A DNA stretch of 64,000 nt from Marinobacter fuscus (lineage in GTDB: Bacteria; Pseudomonadota; Gammaproteobacteria; Pseudomonadales; Oleiphilaceae), in NCBI RefSeq assembly GCF_003007675.1, contig NZ_PXNP01000076.1, forward strand, positions 124,001 through 188,000. Direction: 5' to 3'. The notes below the pieces were generated by a model, which had not been told where the DNA came from, ran no database searches, and saw only the letters and a program-made list of their open reading frames with translations. Shown here piece by piece: positions 9,402 to 19,169 of the stretch. Made by a program: the position numbers and the translations under genes. Every line of letters starts with the position of its first letter. Position 1 is the stretch's first letter.

Positions 9402-10295
9402 TCAGGCACCCACCAGGTCCATTCCCGGCTTGCCATACCAGTACCCGTTACATGGCGGGGCCTCCACCAGCTGCAGCGGGTCCGCGGCCGGCACTTCTCC
9501 CCGTCGCACCTGATCAAAGCGTTTGACCACCTCGTCCATGCCCTGATGCTCCGGGCTCAGGCGCACGGTGCTGACCCCCATGCGCTCCATATCCGGCAGT
9601 TCCCGCATCAGGTCGTAGCGGGAGCCGGAGAGCGTGGAGATGCCGTTAATGCGGAACAACTCCTGGCTTTCCCGGGAACGCAGTTCCATGCCATCCGGAT
9701 GCTCAAGGCAACGGAATTCGCAGTTGTCTTTGGGCAGGTTGTAATGGCGAGCTGTGAAACAGCGGGACGACCATGCAAGTGGCAGAAAGCCCCAGGAGAA
9801 CACCTCGGCGGGCAGATCCAGGCCGTCGGTCTTCAGCTCCCGGATCAGCTGTTCCAGGGTCTCCTTGCCCAGTTCCACCGGCAGGTTCCAGCCCACCAGC
9901 CCCTGCCGGGCGAGGATGTTCAGCGTGGCCACATTGTAGATGTTCATGGACGGGCCGGTGATGAATTTCAGCCCGTTGCGGATGGCCACCTGCACGGCGC
10001 TCTGATCGTTAGCCTCCACCAGAAATTCATCCTGCTCGCAGAACCGGCGCAGGCGGCGCAAGTCGGCTTCGGACTCAATCAGTGTCAGTGTCGAGAGCAC
10101 CACGTTCTTGCCGCAGGCTTTCAGATCCCGGGCCAGATCCAGCCAGTCATCAGGCTTGAGTTCCCGGCGGCGGGAGCAGACCACCTCGCCCAGGTAAATG
10201 GTCTCCACCGGCCACTCGGCAGCTTTAGCGTAGAAATCAAATACCGACTGCTTGGACCAGAACCACAGAATCGGGCCCAGAGATAAGTTCATCAT
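9402..10295 (-). CDS. ubiV: UbiV, O2-independent ubiquinone biosynthesis protein (U32 peptidase family)
   Basis: A 297-residue protein when started at the ATG at 10295, which aligns with the N-terminus of E. coli UbiV (MNLSLGPILWFW). Four cysteines that ligate a 4Fe-4S cluster in UbiV are present: one in EVVCSRR and three in the SSRCF...NCEFRC region. Together with UbiU it hydroxylates ubiquinone precursors without oxygen. It follows ubiU by 13 bp in one operon. The third partner, UbiT, is not adjacent. The gene fits the anaerobic respiration theme of the window. Confidence 0.9.
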   Translation of the reverse strand: MMNLSLGPILWFWSKQSVFDFYAKAAEWPVETIYLGEVVCSRRRELKPDDWLDLARDLKACGKNVVLSTLTLIESEADLRRLRRFCEQDEFLVEANDQSAVQVAIRNGLKFITGPSMNIYNVATLNILARQGLVGWNLPVELGKETLEQLIRELKTDGLDLPAEVFSWGFLPLAWSSRCFTARHYNLPKDNCEFRCLEHPDGMELRSRESQELFRINGISTLSGSRYDLMRELPDMERMGVSTVRLSPEHQGMDEVVKRFDQVRRGEVPAADPLQLVEAPPCNGYWYGKPGMDLVGA

Positions 10296-10308
10296 AAACA
10301 ACGAAACC

Positions 10309-11304
10309 TTATTTCCACTTGCGATGGTAGGCGCCAATGGTGGTCAGACCGCCCTCGGATAATCCCGCCAGCGTGCTGTTCCAGGCACTCTCTACAGAAA
10401 ACTGATCCGGATTCGTCTGCACCCGGTTCAGAGCCTGGCGCCAGGTGCTGGCCACATCGGCAATGTAAGCCGGGCTGCGCTGGCGGCCTTCGATCTTCAC
10501 CGCACTGATGCCCAAAGCTTTCAGTTCCGGCAACAAGTCCAGCGTATTAAGGCTGACCGGCTCTTCAATGGCGTGGTACACGCTACCCTCTACCTCAAAC
10601 CGCCCTTTGCACAGGGTCGGGTAACCGGCCGACTCGCCCTGTCCGTAGCGGTCAATCAACACATCGTTCAGGCGGGACTCCAGGCCCTGGGGCGTTTCCT
10701 GCCAGCGCACCGCTTTGGCGGGTGAACAGGCACCCCGGGTGTTGGGGGATTCATCGGTCAGGTAGGACGACAGATAACAGCGGCCTTCGGCCATGATGCA
10801 CAGGCTGCCGAAGGCGAAGACTTCCAGTTCAACCGGGCTGTGTTTGGCCACGCCCCGCACCTGGTCCAGCGACAGCACCCGGGGCAACACAGCCCGGCGG
10901 ATGTCGAAGTTGTCCTTGTAGAACGACAGGGCCTCATGGCTGGTGGCCGAGCCCTGCACCGAAAGGTGGCGCGGAATGTCCGGGTGCTTGTTGGCGGCAT
11001 AATCCAGCAGGCCCATATCCGCCAGAATAATGGCATCCACGCCAAGGCTGGCGGCACGATCCACCGCCGTTTTCCATTGTTCCCAGCCGTCTGGCTGCGG
11101 ATAGGTATTGATGGCGCAGAATACCCGGCTGCCTTTGGCATGGGCGTATTCGATGCCTTCTGCGGCGCGTTTGTCATTGAAGTTCAAACCGGCAAACTGA
11201 CGGGCGTTGGTGCTGTCCCGAAAGCCGAAATAGACGGCATCGGCGCCGTTATCAACGGCGGATTTCAGCGCGGGAAGACTGCCCGCCGGGCATACAAGTT
11301 CCAT
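10309..11304 (-). CDS. ubiU: UbiU, O2-independent ubiquinone biosynthesis protein (U32 peptidase family)
   Basis: A 331-residue protein with the U32 signature (ELEVFAFGSLCIMAEGRC). Cysteines at 169, 176, 193 and 232 fall at the same numbers as the 4Fe-4S ligands of E. coli UbiU. It forms a heterodimer with UbiV and takes part in oxygen-independent ring hydroxylation. The ATG at 11304 begins MELVCPAGS, as in homologues. I saw no convincing FNR box in the 280 bp upstream. Confidence 0.92.
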   Translation of the reverse strand: MELVCPAGSLPALKSAVDNGADAVYFGFRDSTNARQFAGLNFNDKRAAEGIEYAHAKGSRVFCAINTYPQPDGWEQWKTAVDRAASLGVDAIILADMGLLDYAANKHPDIPRHLSVQGSATSHEALSFYKDNFDIRRAVLPRVLSLDQVRGVAKHSPVELEVFAFGSLCIMAEGRCYLSSYLTDESPNTRGACSPAKAVRWQETPQGLESRLNDVLIDRYGQGESAGYPTLCKGRFEVEGSVYHAIEEPVSLNTLDLLPELKALGISAVKIEGRQRSPAYIADVASTWRQALNRVQTNPDQFSVESAWNSTLAGLSEGGLTTIGAYHRKWK

Positions 11305-11587
11305 GGGGTTCTCCGCTGCTCAGGTTGGCCGCACCATACCCGCCAAAGCGCGCCTCCACCTTGACCTTTGTCACCGGATTGCCCGAAAACTTACTAACTA
11401 CCTCTTGAGGAATACCCCAAGGCATTTCGCCGCCCCTTATAAAGCACCATAAAATCAGTTAATTAAACCACTGAAACATGACGTTACAGGGGACGACTTA
11501 CCTCTTCGCCTACCCCGATGCGCCAATGGTAAGAACTGCTACACTTGCCCAGAATGGAATCTGTTCTCAATGAAGAGGCCCCCACCT

Positions 11588-13609
11588 ATGTCATTGCTCA
11601 ATAACCTGTCCATGCGCGGCAAGCTGGTCACGCTTGTGCTGCCAGCGCTGCTGGTCATCCTTTTTTTCGCCATTCAGAACATCAGCCGTAATCTGGACAC
11701 CCTGACAGATATGCAGGAATTTCAGGCCATGGCCAGGCTGGCGGAACTGGGGGACCCCCTGGTAGCAACGCTGCAGCGGGAGCGCGGTCGCTCCGCCATT
11801 TTCCTGTCTACCTACACAGACTCGGATGAGGAGCAACCCGCCGCGACGGCACTGGCCAGCCAACGCCGGGAAACCGATCAGACACTGCAACAATACCTCA
11901 GCGGTATTGAGGCTTTGACGGCAGACAGCGATTTTGATGCCACCATCAGCCGCAGCATTGAGCAGTTCCGTCACAGCATCAGCAAACTGGCGGAACTGCG
12001 CCGCGCCATTGACGCACGGGCCTTGGCCAATTCCGACTCAGTAAGCCGGTACAGCGGGCTGATCATGCAAATGATCGAACGGGTGCCCCTACTGGTACGG
12101 CGGGCCTCAGACCCGGCGCAAACCCGGCAGATCAGCGCCTATTTCTCGCTGGCGCTCGCGGCAGAGATGGCAGGCAGGGAACGGGCAGTGGGTGCCGGGG
12201 TGATCGAGAGCGGCGGCTTTGAACTGCCCACAATCAGTGGCATCGCCAACCTGTGGGGGCAGCAGAACGCATTCTTCCAGAGCGCCATTGAAATGCTGCC
12301 CGGCGAGTCTGATATGCGGGCAAAGCTCGAGCGCTTTGCTGACAGCCCGGAGAACCAGAACTTTCAGGCTCAGCGCACAACACTGTTCAGCAACCCATCG
12401 GGTATGTATTCCCTGAATGCCAATGACTGGTTCAGCGCTGCCACCCAACGCATTCAGTCCATCAACCAGATTCGCGGCGAACTGCTGGCCACGCTCGATA
12501 CTCTGGCAAACGAGAAAGTCAGCGAAGCCAGAACCGACCTGATCAGCGCGGGCATAATTTCTCTGGTCGCCATTCTGGTGGTGATTCTGCTGATGGCGGT
12601 TATCATCCGGGCGATCAGCCTGCAGGTGTCCAGCTTGCTGGATGGGGTTCGCCACGCCCGGGACGAGAAAGACCTGTCCAGGACCATCCCGGTGTCCAGC
12701 AAGGATGAAACCGGCACCATTGCCCAGGCCATCAACGAACTGTTCGGCCGGTTCAGTGACGCCCTGCTTCAGATCGACAAAGCCGCCGTCCAACTGGCCA
12801 CCTCCACCGAGGAAACCAGTTCCACCGCCGGGCACAATGCCACCCAGGTAAAAGGGCAACAGCAACAGATCGAGCAGGTCGCGGCGGCGACCGAGGAAAT
12901 GACGGCCACCTCGGAAGAAATTTCCCAGAACACTCTGCAGGTGGCCGACGCCTCCAGCCGGGCCATGGAGCGCAGCCGTACCGGCGAGGCGGCACTGCGC
13001 ACCAGCGTCAGCCAGATTCATTCACTGGCGGCTTCGGTACAGGAGGTTAACCAGGTCATCACCGAGCTTGAGGCGCGCAGCAGTACCATCAGTGATGTGG
13101 TGGACGTTATCCGGAAGGTTGCCGACCAGACCAACCTGCTGGCGTTGAACGCCGCCATTGAGGCGGCCCGGGCGGGCGAGCATGGTCGCGGCTTTGCGGT
13201 GGTGGCCGATGAGGTTCGTACGCTGGCCCAGCAAACCCACGAATCCACCACCCGTATTGAGGAGATCATCAACGGCTTCCGCGATATTACCGACAGCGCC
13301 AGCAGCTCCATCAGCGCCAGCCATCGTCTGGCGACGGAGACCAGCGAGCAAACGGCGGAGATGGAGAAGACCTTCGCTGAGATTATTACCGATGTAAACA
13401 GCATTTCCGATATGGCCACGCAAATCGCCACCGCGTCGGAGCAGCAGGTCGCCGTCACGCGGGAGCTGGCTGGCAGTATGGAGTCGGTCAGCGAAGTGGC
13501 CATTCTGACCCTGACCGGCTCCCAGGAAATTACCCAGGTAACCCAGGAGCAGGCCAGGCTGGCACGGCAACTTCAGGATCTGGCAAACGAGTTCCGTGTT
13601 GCCGATTAA
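11588..13609 (+). CDS. Methyl-accepting chemotaxis protein with nitrate/nitrite-sensing (NIT) domain
   Basis: A 673-residue chemoreceptor. A first membrane helix (about residues 15-35) is followed by a large periplasmic helical domain with [17 protein letters not shown], characteristic of the NIT domain. A second helix ([19 protein letters not shown]), a HAMP linker and a cytoplasmic signalling domain follow, with the conserved hairpin tip [19 protein letters not shown]. The receptor would signal to CheA/CheW in response to nitrate or nitrite, though the ligand is inferred from the domain alone. I prefer the ATG at 11588 (AGAGG upstream) to the one six codons earlier. Confidence 0.88.
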   Translation: MSLLNNLSMRGKLVTLVLPALLVILFFAIQNISRNLDTLTDMQEFQAMARLAELGDPLVATLQRERGRSAIFLSTYTDSDEEQPAATALASQRRETDQTLQQYLSGIEALTADSDFDATISRSIEQFRHSISKLAELRRAIDARALANSDSVSRYSGLIMQMIERVPLLVRRASDPAQTRQISAYFSLALAAEMAGRERAVGAGVIESGGFELPTISGIANLWGQQNAFFQSAIEMLPGESDMRAKLERFADSPENQNFQAQRTTLFSNPSGMYSLNANDWFSAATQRIQSINQIRGELLATLDTLANEKVSEARTDLISAGIISLVAILVVILLMAVIIRAISLQVSSLLDGVRHARDEKDLSRTIPVSSKDETGTIAQAINELFGRFSDALLQIDKAAVQLATSTEETSSTAGHNATQVKGQQQQIEQVAAATEEMTATSEEISQNTLQVADASSRAMERSRTGEAALRTSVSQIHSLAASVQEVNQVITELEARSSTISDVVDVIRKVADQTNLLALNAAIEAARAGEHGRGFAVVADEVRTLAQQTHESTTRIEEIINGFRDITDSASSSISASHRLATETSEQTAEMEKTFAEIITDVNSISDMATQIATASEQQVAVTRELAGSMESVSEVAILTLTGSQEITQVTQEQARLARQLQDLANEFRVAD

Positions 13610-13616
13610 CCGAAAA

Positions 13617-13643
13617 GTCCGGGTGCCCCAGGGCAGCCCGGAC
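13617..13643. terminator. Terminator hairpin between convergent genes
   Basis: GTCCGGG and CCCGGAC form the outer stem, and GCCC/GGGC extends it inward. It lies 8 bp after the chemoreceptor stop and 13 bp beyond the small-subunit stop on the other strand. There is no long T tract, so termination strength is uncertain. Confidence 0.6.
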
Positions 13644-13655
13644 ACTTCCTCTGCC

Positions 13656-13790
13656 CTACACCAGGTCTTCGTCGGTCTTCCGGGCGCGGCGGACATCACG
13701 GACAACCGCGCCGCAAATCACCGCCAGAACGCCCAGCGTTAACGCTGGCCAGACAAGAATATAAGCACCGTAGACAAGTTCGTTGGTCAT
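13656..13790 (-). CDS. 44-residue membrane protein, putative transporter small subunit
   Basis: This short gene encodes MTNELVYGAYILVWPALTLG followed by a continuing hydrophobic stretch and a basic C-terminus (VRDVRRARKTDED). That gives one membrane helix of about 22 residues with the positive charges on the cytoplasmic side. The ATG overlaps the stop codon of the symporter gene (ATGA), so translation is coupled. The combination matches the poorly characterised 'putative transporter small subunit' proteins found after sodium:solute symporters in gammaproteobacteria. Its function is unknown; stabilising the symporter is a reasonable guess. Confidence 0.8.
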   Translation of the reverse strand: MTNELVYGAYILVWPALTLGVLAVICGAVVRDVRRARKTDEDLV

Positions 13791-15496
13791 TTTGCACCCT
13801 CCGGTAAGTAGTCTGAGTGGTCTTCAATTTCCACCTCGTCGTAGCTGCCAACGCGCTGGCGAATGAGGTCGAAATCAAACTTTTCTTTGCTGAACAAAGT
13901 CATGGCTGTGCACACAATGGTGCTGGTTCCGTAAGCGGTCAGGGAGGCCATCAACACGCCGTAATCCCGCAGGAAACCGGTGGCATAAACCAGCATAGCC
14001 AGCAAGGTCAAAGAACCAGCCACCAGGCCCGCCGTGCGCCCGAAAAAGCCAAACACCATCAGGCCGATTACCACCGCACCACCAACCGACGCCAGCACTT
14101 CAAAGGCCAGCACGGTCAGCCCGGTCATCTCCAGCAGTTCAAAGCGGGCGATGCAGAACAGCGCCATGGCAATGGCCACCGACCAGGTAAATGCTGCGTT
14201 GGTGACTCTGTCCCAGTAACAGCTCACGATCACCGGGAACACAATGGCGCCCCACAGAGCCCCCACGAACACCAGCATCACCAGAATATCCAGCGAGAAG
14301 CTGGCAAAAATAAGGCCTGCTGCGGTGGCCACAATCATGGTGATGCGCCCAACCAGCATCATGGTTTTGGGATTGGGGTTATCACCCGCCAGGTTCTTGC
14401 CATAGACATCCGCCATCATGATGGTGGAGAGCGCAGACAGGTCGGAATCGGCCGTCGATGACAGGGAACCGATCACCAGCACAAAAAACAGCGCCACAAA
14501 GAACGGCGACAGATAGGTCGACACCATCTGCGGAATCAGGTTGTTCATCTCGCCGTCAATGGGCGTCATGCCCACCGACAAGGCCATCAGGCCAATCATG
14601 CCCAGGCCAATCACAATGGCGCCGTAACCCAGTGTGGCAGTAACGAAGGTGGATTTGATGTGCTTTTCCCGCACCGCAAACAAGCGCTGGGAAATGGTCT
14701 GGTTACCAATGGCGTAGGCCAGCACGGCCACAAAGAAGGGCGCCCCCTGATTCATGATGGCGTCCACCGAGAACAGGCTGGCCTGCTCGTCGGTCATGCG
14801 GCTCAGGCCTTCCACCATGACTTCGGTGCCACCGGCAGAAAACAGCACGGCGGGAATGATAATGATGGCGATGGCCATCAGTGCCACCAGCTGGGCGAAG
14901 TCGGTGAACACCGAGGCCCGGAAGCCGGAGGTCAGGGTATAGGCCAGAACCCCCACGCCCGCCACAATCACACCGGTCTCAAACGACAACGGCGACAGCA
15001 CCGATACCAAAGCTCCGGCGGCGGTGAAGTTCACCATCAGGCTGATGATGCTGCCCATGATATTGGAGACCGCCAGAATCAACTGGCTTGAGGAGCCATG
15101 ACGGGCATGAATCAGTTCACCCAGGGTGTGGCCGTTGGGGGCCAGTTGCCGGAAACGACGACCGAAGGGATAAATGAACAGAATCATCAGCGCGCCCCAG
15201 AACCCGTAATGAATGGGGCCGGACACGCCGTATTTATAGCCGGAAGTGGCGGCGGCATAAAAAGAAGCGGCCCAGATCCAGGTGGCCGTCATACTCGCCG
15301 CACCCATGCCGAAACCGACATGGTGGCCAGCCACCATGAAGCCGGAGGTATCTTCTTTGTCTTTCTTGATCAGCAATGTCAGTAGATAGGTACCGCCGTA
15401 AAAGGCGGCCAGCAACAGCAAGACGGTCGCTGTTGAAAACTGCGTAAAACCGTTCTCGTTCAAACCGGACCTCGTATTTTTTACAACATCAAACAC
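13787..15496 (-). CDS. Sodium:solute symporter family (SSS) transporter
   Basis: A 569-residue protein with 13-14 predicted helices and SSS-family motifs such as LTSGFRASVFTDFAQ (helix 5 region) and SSTADSDLSALSTI. It would couple Na+ entry to uptake of a small organic solute; similarity feels closest to the urea/polyamine-type branch, but I cannot fix the substrate. The annotated start is GTG at 15496. A GGGGGAGGG run lies only about 2 nt upstream, unusually close, so the true start may be a few codons further in. It overlaps the 44-residue gene that follows. Confidence 0.87.
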   Translation of the reverse strand: MFDVVKNTRSGLNENGFTQFSTATVLLLLAAFYGGTYLLTLLIKKDKEDTSGFMVAGHHVGFGMGAASMTATWIWAASFYAAATSGYKYGVSGPIHYGFWGALMILFIYPFGRRFRQLAPNGHTLGELIHARHGSSSQLILAVSNIMGSIISLMVNFTAAGALVSVLSPLSFETGVIVAGVGVLAYTLTSGFRASVFTDFAQLVALMAIAIIIIPAVLFSAGGTEVMVEGLSRMTDEQASLFSVDAIMNQGAPFFVAVLAYAIGNQTISQRLFAVREKHIKSTFVTATLGYGAIVIGLGMIGLMALSVGMTPIDGEMNNLIPQMVSTYLSPFFVALFFVLVIGSLSSTADSDLSALSTIMMADVYGKNLAGDNPNPKTMMLVGRITMIVATAAGLIFASFSLDILVMLVFVGALWGAIVFPVIVSCYWDRVTNAAFTWSVAIAMALFCIARFELLEMTGLTVLAFEVLASVGGAVVIGLMVFGFFGRTAGLVAGSLTLLAMLVYATGFLRDYGVLMASLTAYGTSTIVCTAMTLFSKEKFDFDLIRQRVGSYDEVEIEDHSDYLPEGAK

Positions 15497-15889
15497 CCTC
15501 CCCCACAGGTACGAACGGCACGCGTCCGCGACCGTAAAGACCGATGCAGGTTCCGGAAGGGCAAACGGATAACAAAGGCGCTGAGCAGCACCGAAAATCA
15601 GGAGAAAGCTAAGCTAAGGAAAGCTCAGAAGGCACAGCAGCCTGTTGAAGTATTTAGACGTCATTATAGTTTCCATCCTGTTTAACGGACGCGCGTGAGT
15701 GCTGCGGGAGTCACCGTTTTCCGGAGAACACCAGAATTAGCGGAAAACCTGTATTGCAGGCAAGCACATCCAACACTATGGGTAAGGAGGGCCAAACCAT
15801 ACGCAAAAACCACACCAGAGTCCAGTCTTTAGACCTCATAACATTAGCGTGCATCATTTCTGACAAGGTCGGATATAACGATCATCAAC
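15497..15889. other. 393-bp intergenic region without a recognisable gene
   Basis: This lies between the symporter start and the hemN terminator. Short ORFs here have no recognisable features. It presumably holds the leftward symporter promoter, but I could not identify convincing hexamers or operator repeats. Confidence 0.5.
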
Positions 15890-15915
15890 AAAAAAGGCTG
15901 CACAAGGCAGCCTTT
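15890..15915 (-). terminator. hemN: Rho-independent terminator of hemN
   Basis: On the minus strand AAAGGCTGC-cttgt-GCAGCCTTT forms a perfect 9-bp stem followed by a run of T (TTTTTTG). It lies 24 bp after the hemN stop. Confidence 0.88.
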
Positions 15916-15938
15916 CAGAGACATCCGGCGATACCGGT

Positions 15939-17348
15939 TCAGATAATTCGCGAGAACCGCTGGCTGGCGCCATCCTTGCGGTACAAATCGAAGATCTGGC
16001 AAATGGCACGGATCAACAAACGCCCCGCAGGCTGCACCTGCAAGCTGGCTCCGTCATCCGCGATCAGTTCATCCTGAATCATCGGCTTGAGCCGGTTCAA
16101 CTCGTCGGCAAAGTAGCGATCAAAGTCCTCACCCCAGGCCGTCGTGAACTGCTGGCGATCCAGCCGGAACTGGCAAATCAGCTGCCCGATCACCCAGCGG
16201 CGAATGCGGTCGTCTCTGGTCAGGGTAATGCCACGCACGGTGGCCAGCTGGCCAGCATCGATTGAAGCTTCCCAGGATGGCAGATCGTGATTATTCTGGA
16301 AGTAGGCGTCGTCGGTCTGGCCAATGGCAGAGACCCCCAGCGACACCAGATCGCAATCGGAATGGGTGGTGTAGCCCTGGAAGTTGCGGTGCAACCGCCC
16401 TTCTCGCTGGGCCACGGCCAGGCTGTCGTCCGGCTTGGCAAAGTGATCCATACCAATGTACTCGTAGCCTGCATCCAGCAAACGGTTGATGGTGTTGTGC
16501 AAAATGGTCAGCTTTTGCTGGGGCGTAGGCAGGGTGTCGCCCTGGATTCGGGTTTGCGGGTAGAAGCGATCCGGCAAGTGCGCGTAACTGAACACCGACA
16601 GCCGATCAGGCGACATCTCGATAACCGCTTCGAGGGTTTCGGCAAAGCTCTCCGGCGTCTGATAGGGCAGGCCATAAATCAGATCCAGGTTGATGGAGCG
16701 GAAGCCCAGGCGCCGGGCTTCGTTCAGCACAGCTTCGGTCATATCCCGGGGCTGGATCCGGTTGACCGCCTTCTGTACCTCGGGGTTTACGTCCTGAACC
16801 CCCAAACTGATGCGGTTAAAGCCCAGATCCCACAGGGTCGACAGGGTATCCTGGTCGACTTCCCGGGGATCAATCTCCACGCTGTAGTCGCGCTCGTCGC
16901 CGGTTTCCAGATTGAACAGCTCACCATAACCGGCCATCAGATGCTGCATCACATCTTTCGGCAGGAAGGTCGGGGTACCACCGCCCCAATGCAGCTGTTG
17001 TACCGGGCGATCGGCGCCAAACAGTTTTGACTGAATCGCCGCCTCTTTCAGCACCCGCTCGACATAAGGCATGGCTTTGTCGCGTTTCTTGGTGATCACC
17101 TTGTTACAGGCGCAGTAGTAACAGAGGTGGGCACAGAACGGCAGGTGGGTATACAGGGAAATCGGCCCACCCGCCGCCTTGCTCCGACCTGCGGCCTTGA
17201 CCATATCCTCCACTTTATAACTCTGAGTGAACTCCACCGCGGTCGGATAAGACGTGTAGCGGGGGCCGCTCAGATCGTAACGACGGATCAGATTTTCATC
17301 CCAGATAAAGGCGGGAAGGGTATTTGCTGCAGAGGTATCGGAAGCCAT
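15939..17348 (-). CDS. hemN: Oxygen-independent coproporphyrinogen III oxidase (radical SAM)
   Basis: A 469-residue enzyme that decarboxylates coproporphyrinogen III to protoporphyrinogen IX without oxygen. The radical-SAM motif is in HLPFCAHLCYYCACN (CxxxCxxC plus the extra Cys typical of HemN), and GGGTPTFL follows. The N-terminal RYDLSGPRYTSYPTAVEF is the HemN signature. The ATG at 17348 gives the usual N-terminus; an upstream in-frame TTG is less likely. In a denitrifier it supplies heme for the many cytochromes when oxygen is low. I found no good FNR box upstream. Confidence 0.95.
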   Translation of the reverse strand: MASDTSAANTLPAFIWDENLIRRYDLSGPRYTSYPTAVEFTQSYKVEDMVKAAGRSKAAGGPISLYTHLPFCAHLCYYCACNKVITKKRDKAMPYVERVLKEAAIQSKLFGADRPVQQLHWGGGTPTFLPKDVMQHLMAGYGELFNLETGDERDYSVEIDPREVDQDTLSTLWDLGFNRISLGVQDVNPEVQKAVNRIQPRDMTEAVLNEARRLGFRSINLDLIYGLPYQTPESFAETLEAVIEMSPDRLSVFSYAHLPDRFYPQTRIQGDTLPTPQQKLTILHNTINRLLDAGYEYIGMDHFAKPDDSLAVAQREGRLHRNFQGYTTHSDCDLVSLGVSAIGQTDDAYFQNNHDLPSWEASIDAGQLATVRGITLTRDDRIRRWVIGQLICQFRLDRQQFTTAWGEDFDRYFADELNRLKPMIQDELIADDGASLQVQPAGRLLIRAICQIFDLYRKDGASQRFSRII

Positions 17349-17545
17349 AGAGAACTCGACTATCAAAGAATTCGGTAACCCGGAAAGCGGCCATTATGCC
17401 CCATGGCGCTGGGTTATCAGTTGATGCGGGTCATCGCCACGCACGCTGTAGTGTTCAAGTGTACCAGCATAACCACTGAACCACCCTTGCGCCCATGGCG
17501 TATTCTGCCTACCTCTAAAGGAACATTTCACACGGAGCCTGCGCC

Positions 17546-19078
17546 ATGGCCAACCTCATCCTGATCCTCGGGGATCAACTGACCACCCGGCTCTCGGCAC
17601 TGGAAAACGCCGACAAGAACAACGACCTGGTAGTAATGGCGGAAGTCAAAGAAGAAGCCAGTTACACCAACCACCACAAGAAAAAATTGGTATTCATTTT
17701 CAGCGCCATGCGCCACTTCGCCCAGGCACTGACCGGGCAAGGCTGGCGGGTGCACTACCAGGAATATCAGCCGGACAACGAAGCAACCTCCCTCGGCCAG
17801 GTACTCACGCAACGGGTAAAAGAACATCAACCGGCGCGGATAATCGCCACCGAATGCGGCGAGTGGCGCCTGCACCAGCAAATGAGCCAGTGGCAAGACA
17901 CGTTAAAGGTTCCGGTAGAGATTCGGCCGGACACCCGCTTTGTCTGCAGCAAACCCGAGTTCGCCGACTGGGCGCAAGGCCGCAAACAATTGCGCATGGA
18001 GTTTTTCTATCGCGAGATGCGCAAGAAAACCGGCCTGCTGATGAGCCCGGACAACGAGCCCGAGGGCGGCAACTGGAACTACGATGCCGACAACCGCAAG
18101 AAGTGGTCCGGCAAGCCGCCAGCACCGGCGCCGTTCCGGATGGAACCGGACGACATCACCCGGGATGTCATCAAACTGGTCGAACGCCACTTTTCAGACC
18201 ACTTCGGCAGCACCGAAGATTTCCACTTTGCCGTAACCGAACAGCAGGCCTGGCAGGCCCTGGAGCACTTCATTGACTACGCCCTGCCCTGTTTCGGTGA
18301 TTATCAGGATGCCCTGTCCGATACCGAAGACTGGCTGTTTCATTCCATTCTGTCGCCCTACCTGAACACCGGCCTGCTGGACCCATTGGATGTGTGCGAA
18401 GCGGCCGCCCGGGCCTGGCATTCCGGGCAAGCACCGCTGAACGCCGTGGAAGGGTTTATTCGCCAGATCATCGGCTGGCGCGAATTCGTGCGCGGCATCT
18501 ATTGGCTGCTGATGCCGGACTATGCCGACGAAAACCGGCTGGGCAACACCCGCAAACTGCCCTGGTTCTACTGGACGGGCGACACCCGCATGCGCTGCAT
18601 GCACAAAGCCATCGATGCCACCCGGCGCAACGGCTACGCCCACCATATTCAACGGCTGATGGTTACTGGCAACTTCGCGCTGCTTACCGGCATCGAGCCA
18701 AAAGAAATTTGCGACTGGTATCTGGCGGTGTACATCGACGCCTTCGACTGGGTGGAACTGCCCAACACACTGGGCATGGTGATGCACGCCGACGGAGGCT
18801 ATCTGGGCTCCAAACCCTATGCCGCCAGCGGCAAATACATTCAAAGAATGTCGGATCACTGCCAGAACTGCCACTACCGGGTTCAGGATGCCACCGGCGA
18901 TAAGGCCTGCCCGTTCAACAGCCTGTACTGGCACTTTCTTGACCGCCACCGCAAGGCGTTCGCCAGCAACCCCCGCATGGCCATGATGTACCGGAACTGG
19001 GATCGCCAGGCAAGCGACAAGAAGCAGGCGCTGATCGCCCGTGCAGAGTGGCTGCTGGATAACCTGGACAGCCTCTAA
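17546..19078 (+). CDS. Iron-sulfur photolyase/cryptochrome (FeS-BCP, PhrB-type (6-4) photolyase)
   Basis: A 510-residue protein beginning NLILILGDQLT, as in the deoxyribodipyrimidine-photolyase-related family. Cysteines at 351, 439, 442 and 455 lie one residue from the 4Fe-4S ligands reported for Agrobacterium PhrB (350, 438, 441, 454). The catalytic domain region LPNTLGMVMHADGGYLGSKP is conserved. Such enzymes repair (6-4) photoproducts using light and bind FAD and a lumazine-type antenna. The gene is intact, in contrast to the second, decayed photolyase at 22334. It stands alone, 91 bp before the next start. Confidence 0.9.
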   Translation: MANLILILGDQLTTRLSALENADKNNDLVVMAEVKEEASYTNHHKKKLVFIFSAMRHFAQALTGQGWRVHYQEYQPDNEATSLGQVLTQRVKEHQPARIIATECGEWRLHQQMSQWQDTLKVPVEIRPDTRFVCSKPEFADWAQGRKQLRMEFFYREMRKKTGLLMSPDNEPEGGNWNYDADNRKKWSGKPPAPAPFRMEPDDITRDVIKLVERHFSDHFGSTEDFHFAVTEQQAWQALEHFIDYALPCFGDYQDALSDTEDWLFHSILSPYLNTGLLDPLDVCEAAARAWHSGQAPLNAVEGFIRQIIGWREFVRGIYWLLMPDYADENRLGNTRKLPWFYWTGDTRMRCMHKAIDATRRNGYAHHIQRLMVTGNFALLTGIEPKEICDWYLAVYIDAFDWVELPNTLGMVMHADGGYLGSKPYAASGKYIQRMSDHCQNCHYRVQDATGDKACPFNSLYWHFLDRHRKAFASNPRMAMMYRNWDRQASDKKQALIARAEWLLDNLDSL

Positions 19079-19169
19079 ACCTGTGTGTCCAAAGCGAATT
19101 GCAGAAAACACCGCCTAACACTGCTATGCTTTTCCAGTTGCGACAAACCCTTCGTTGCTGGAGACCTCC

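Noticed and set aside
11305..11569. TTGA-type sequence upstream of ubiU (TTGAGGAATACCCCAA).
   Set aside because: The spacing is 16 bp instead of 14 and the inner bases do not match, so it is not called an FNR box.
17366..17545. Possible FNR box between hemN and the photolyase gene (TTGATGCGGGTCATC).
   Set aside because: The half-sites have the wrong spacing and the second half lacks the terminal AA, so it does not fit the 14-bp consensus.
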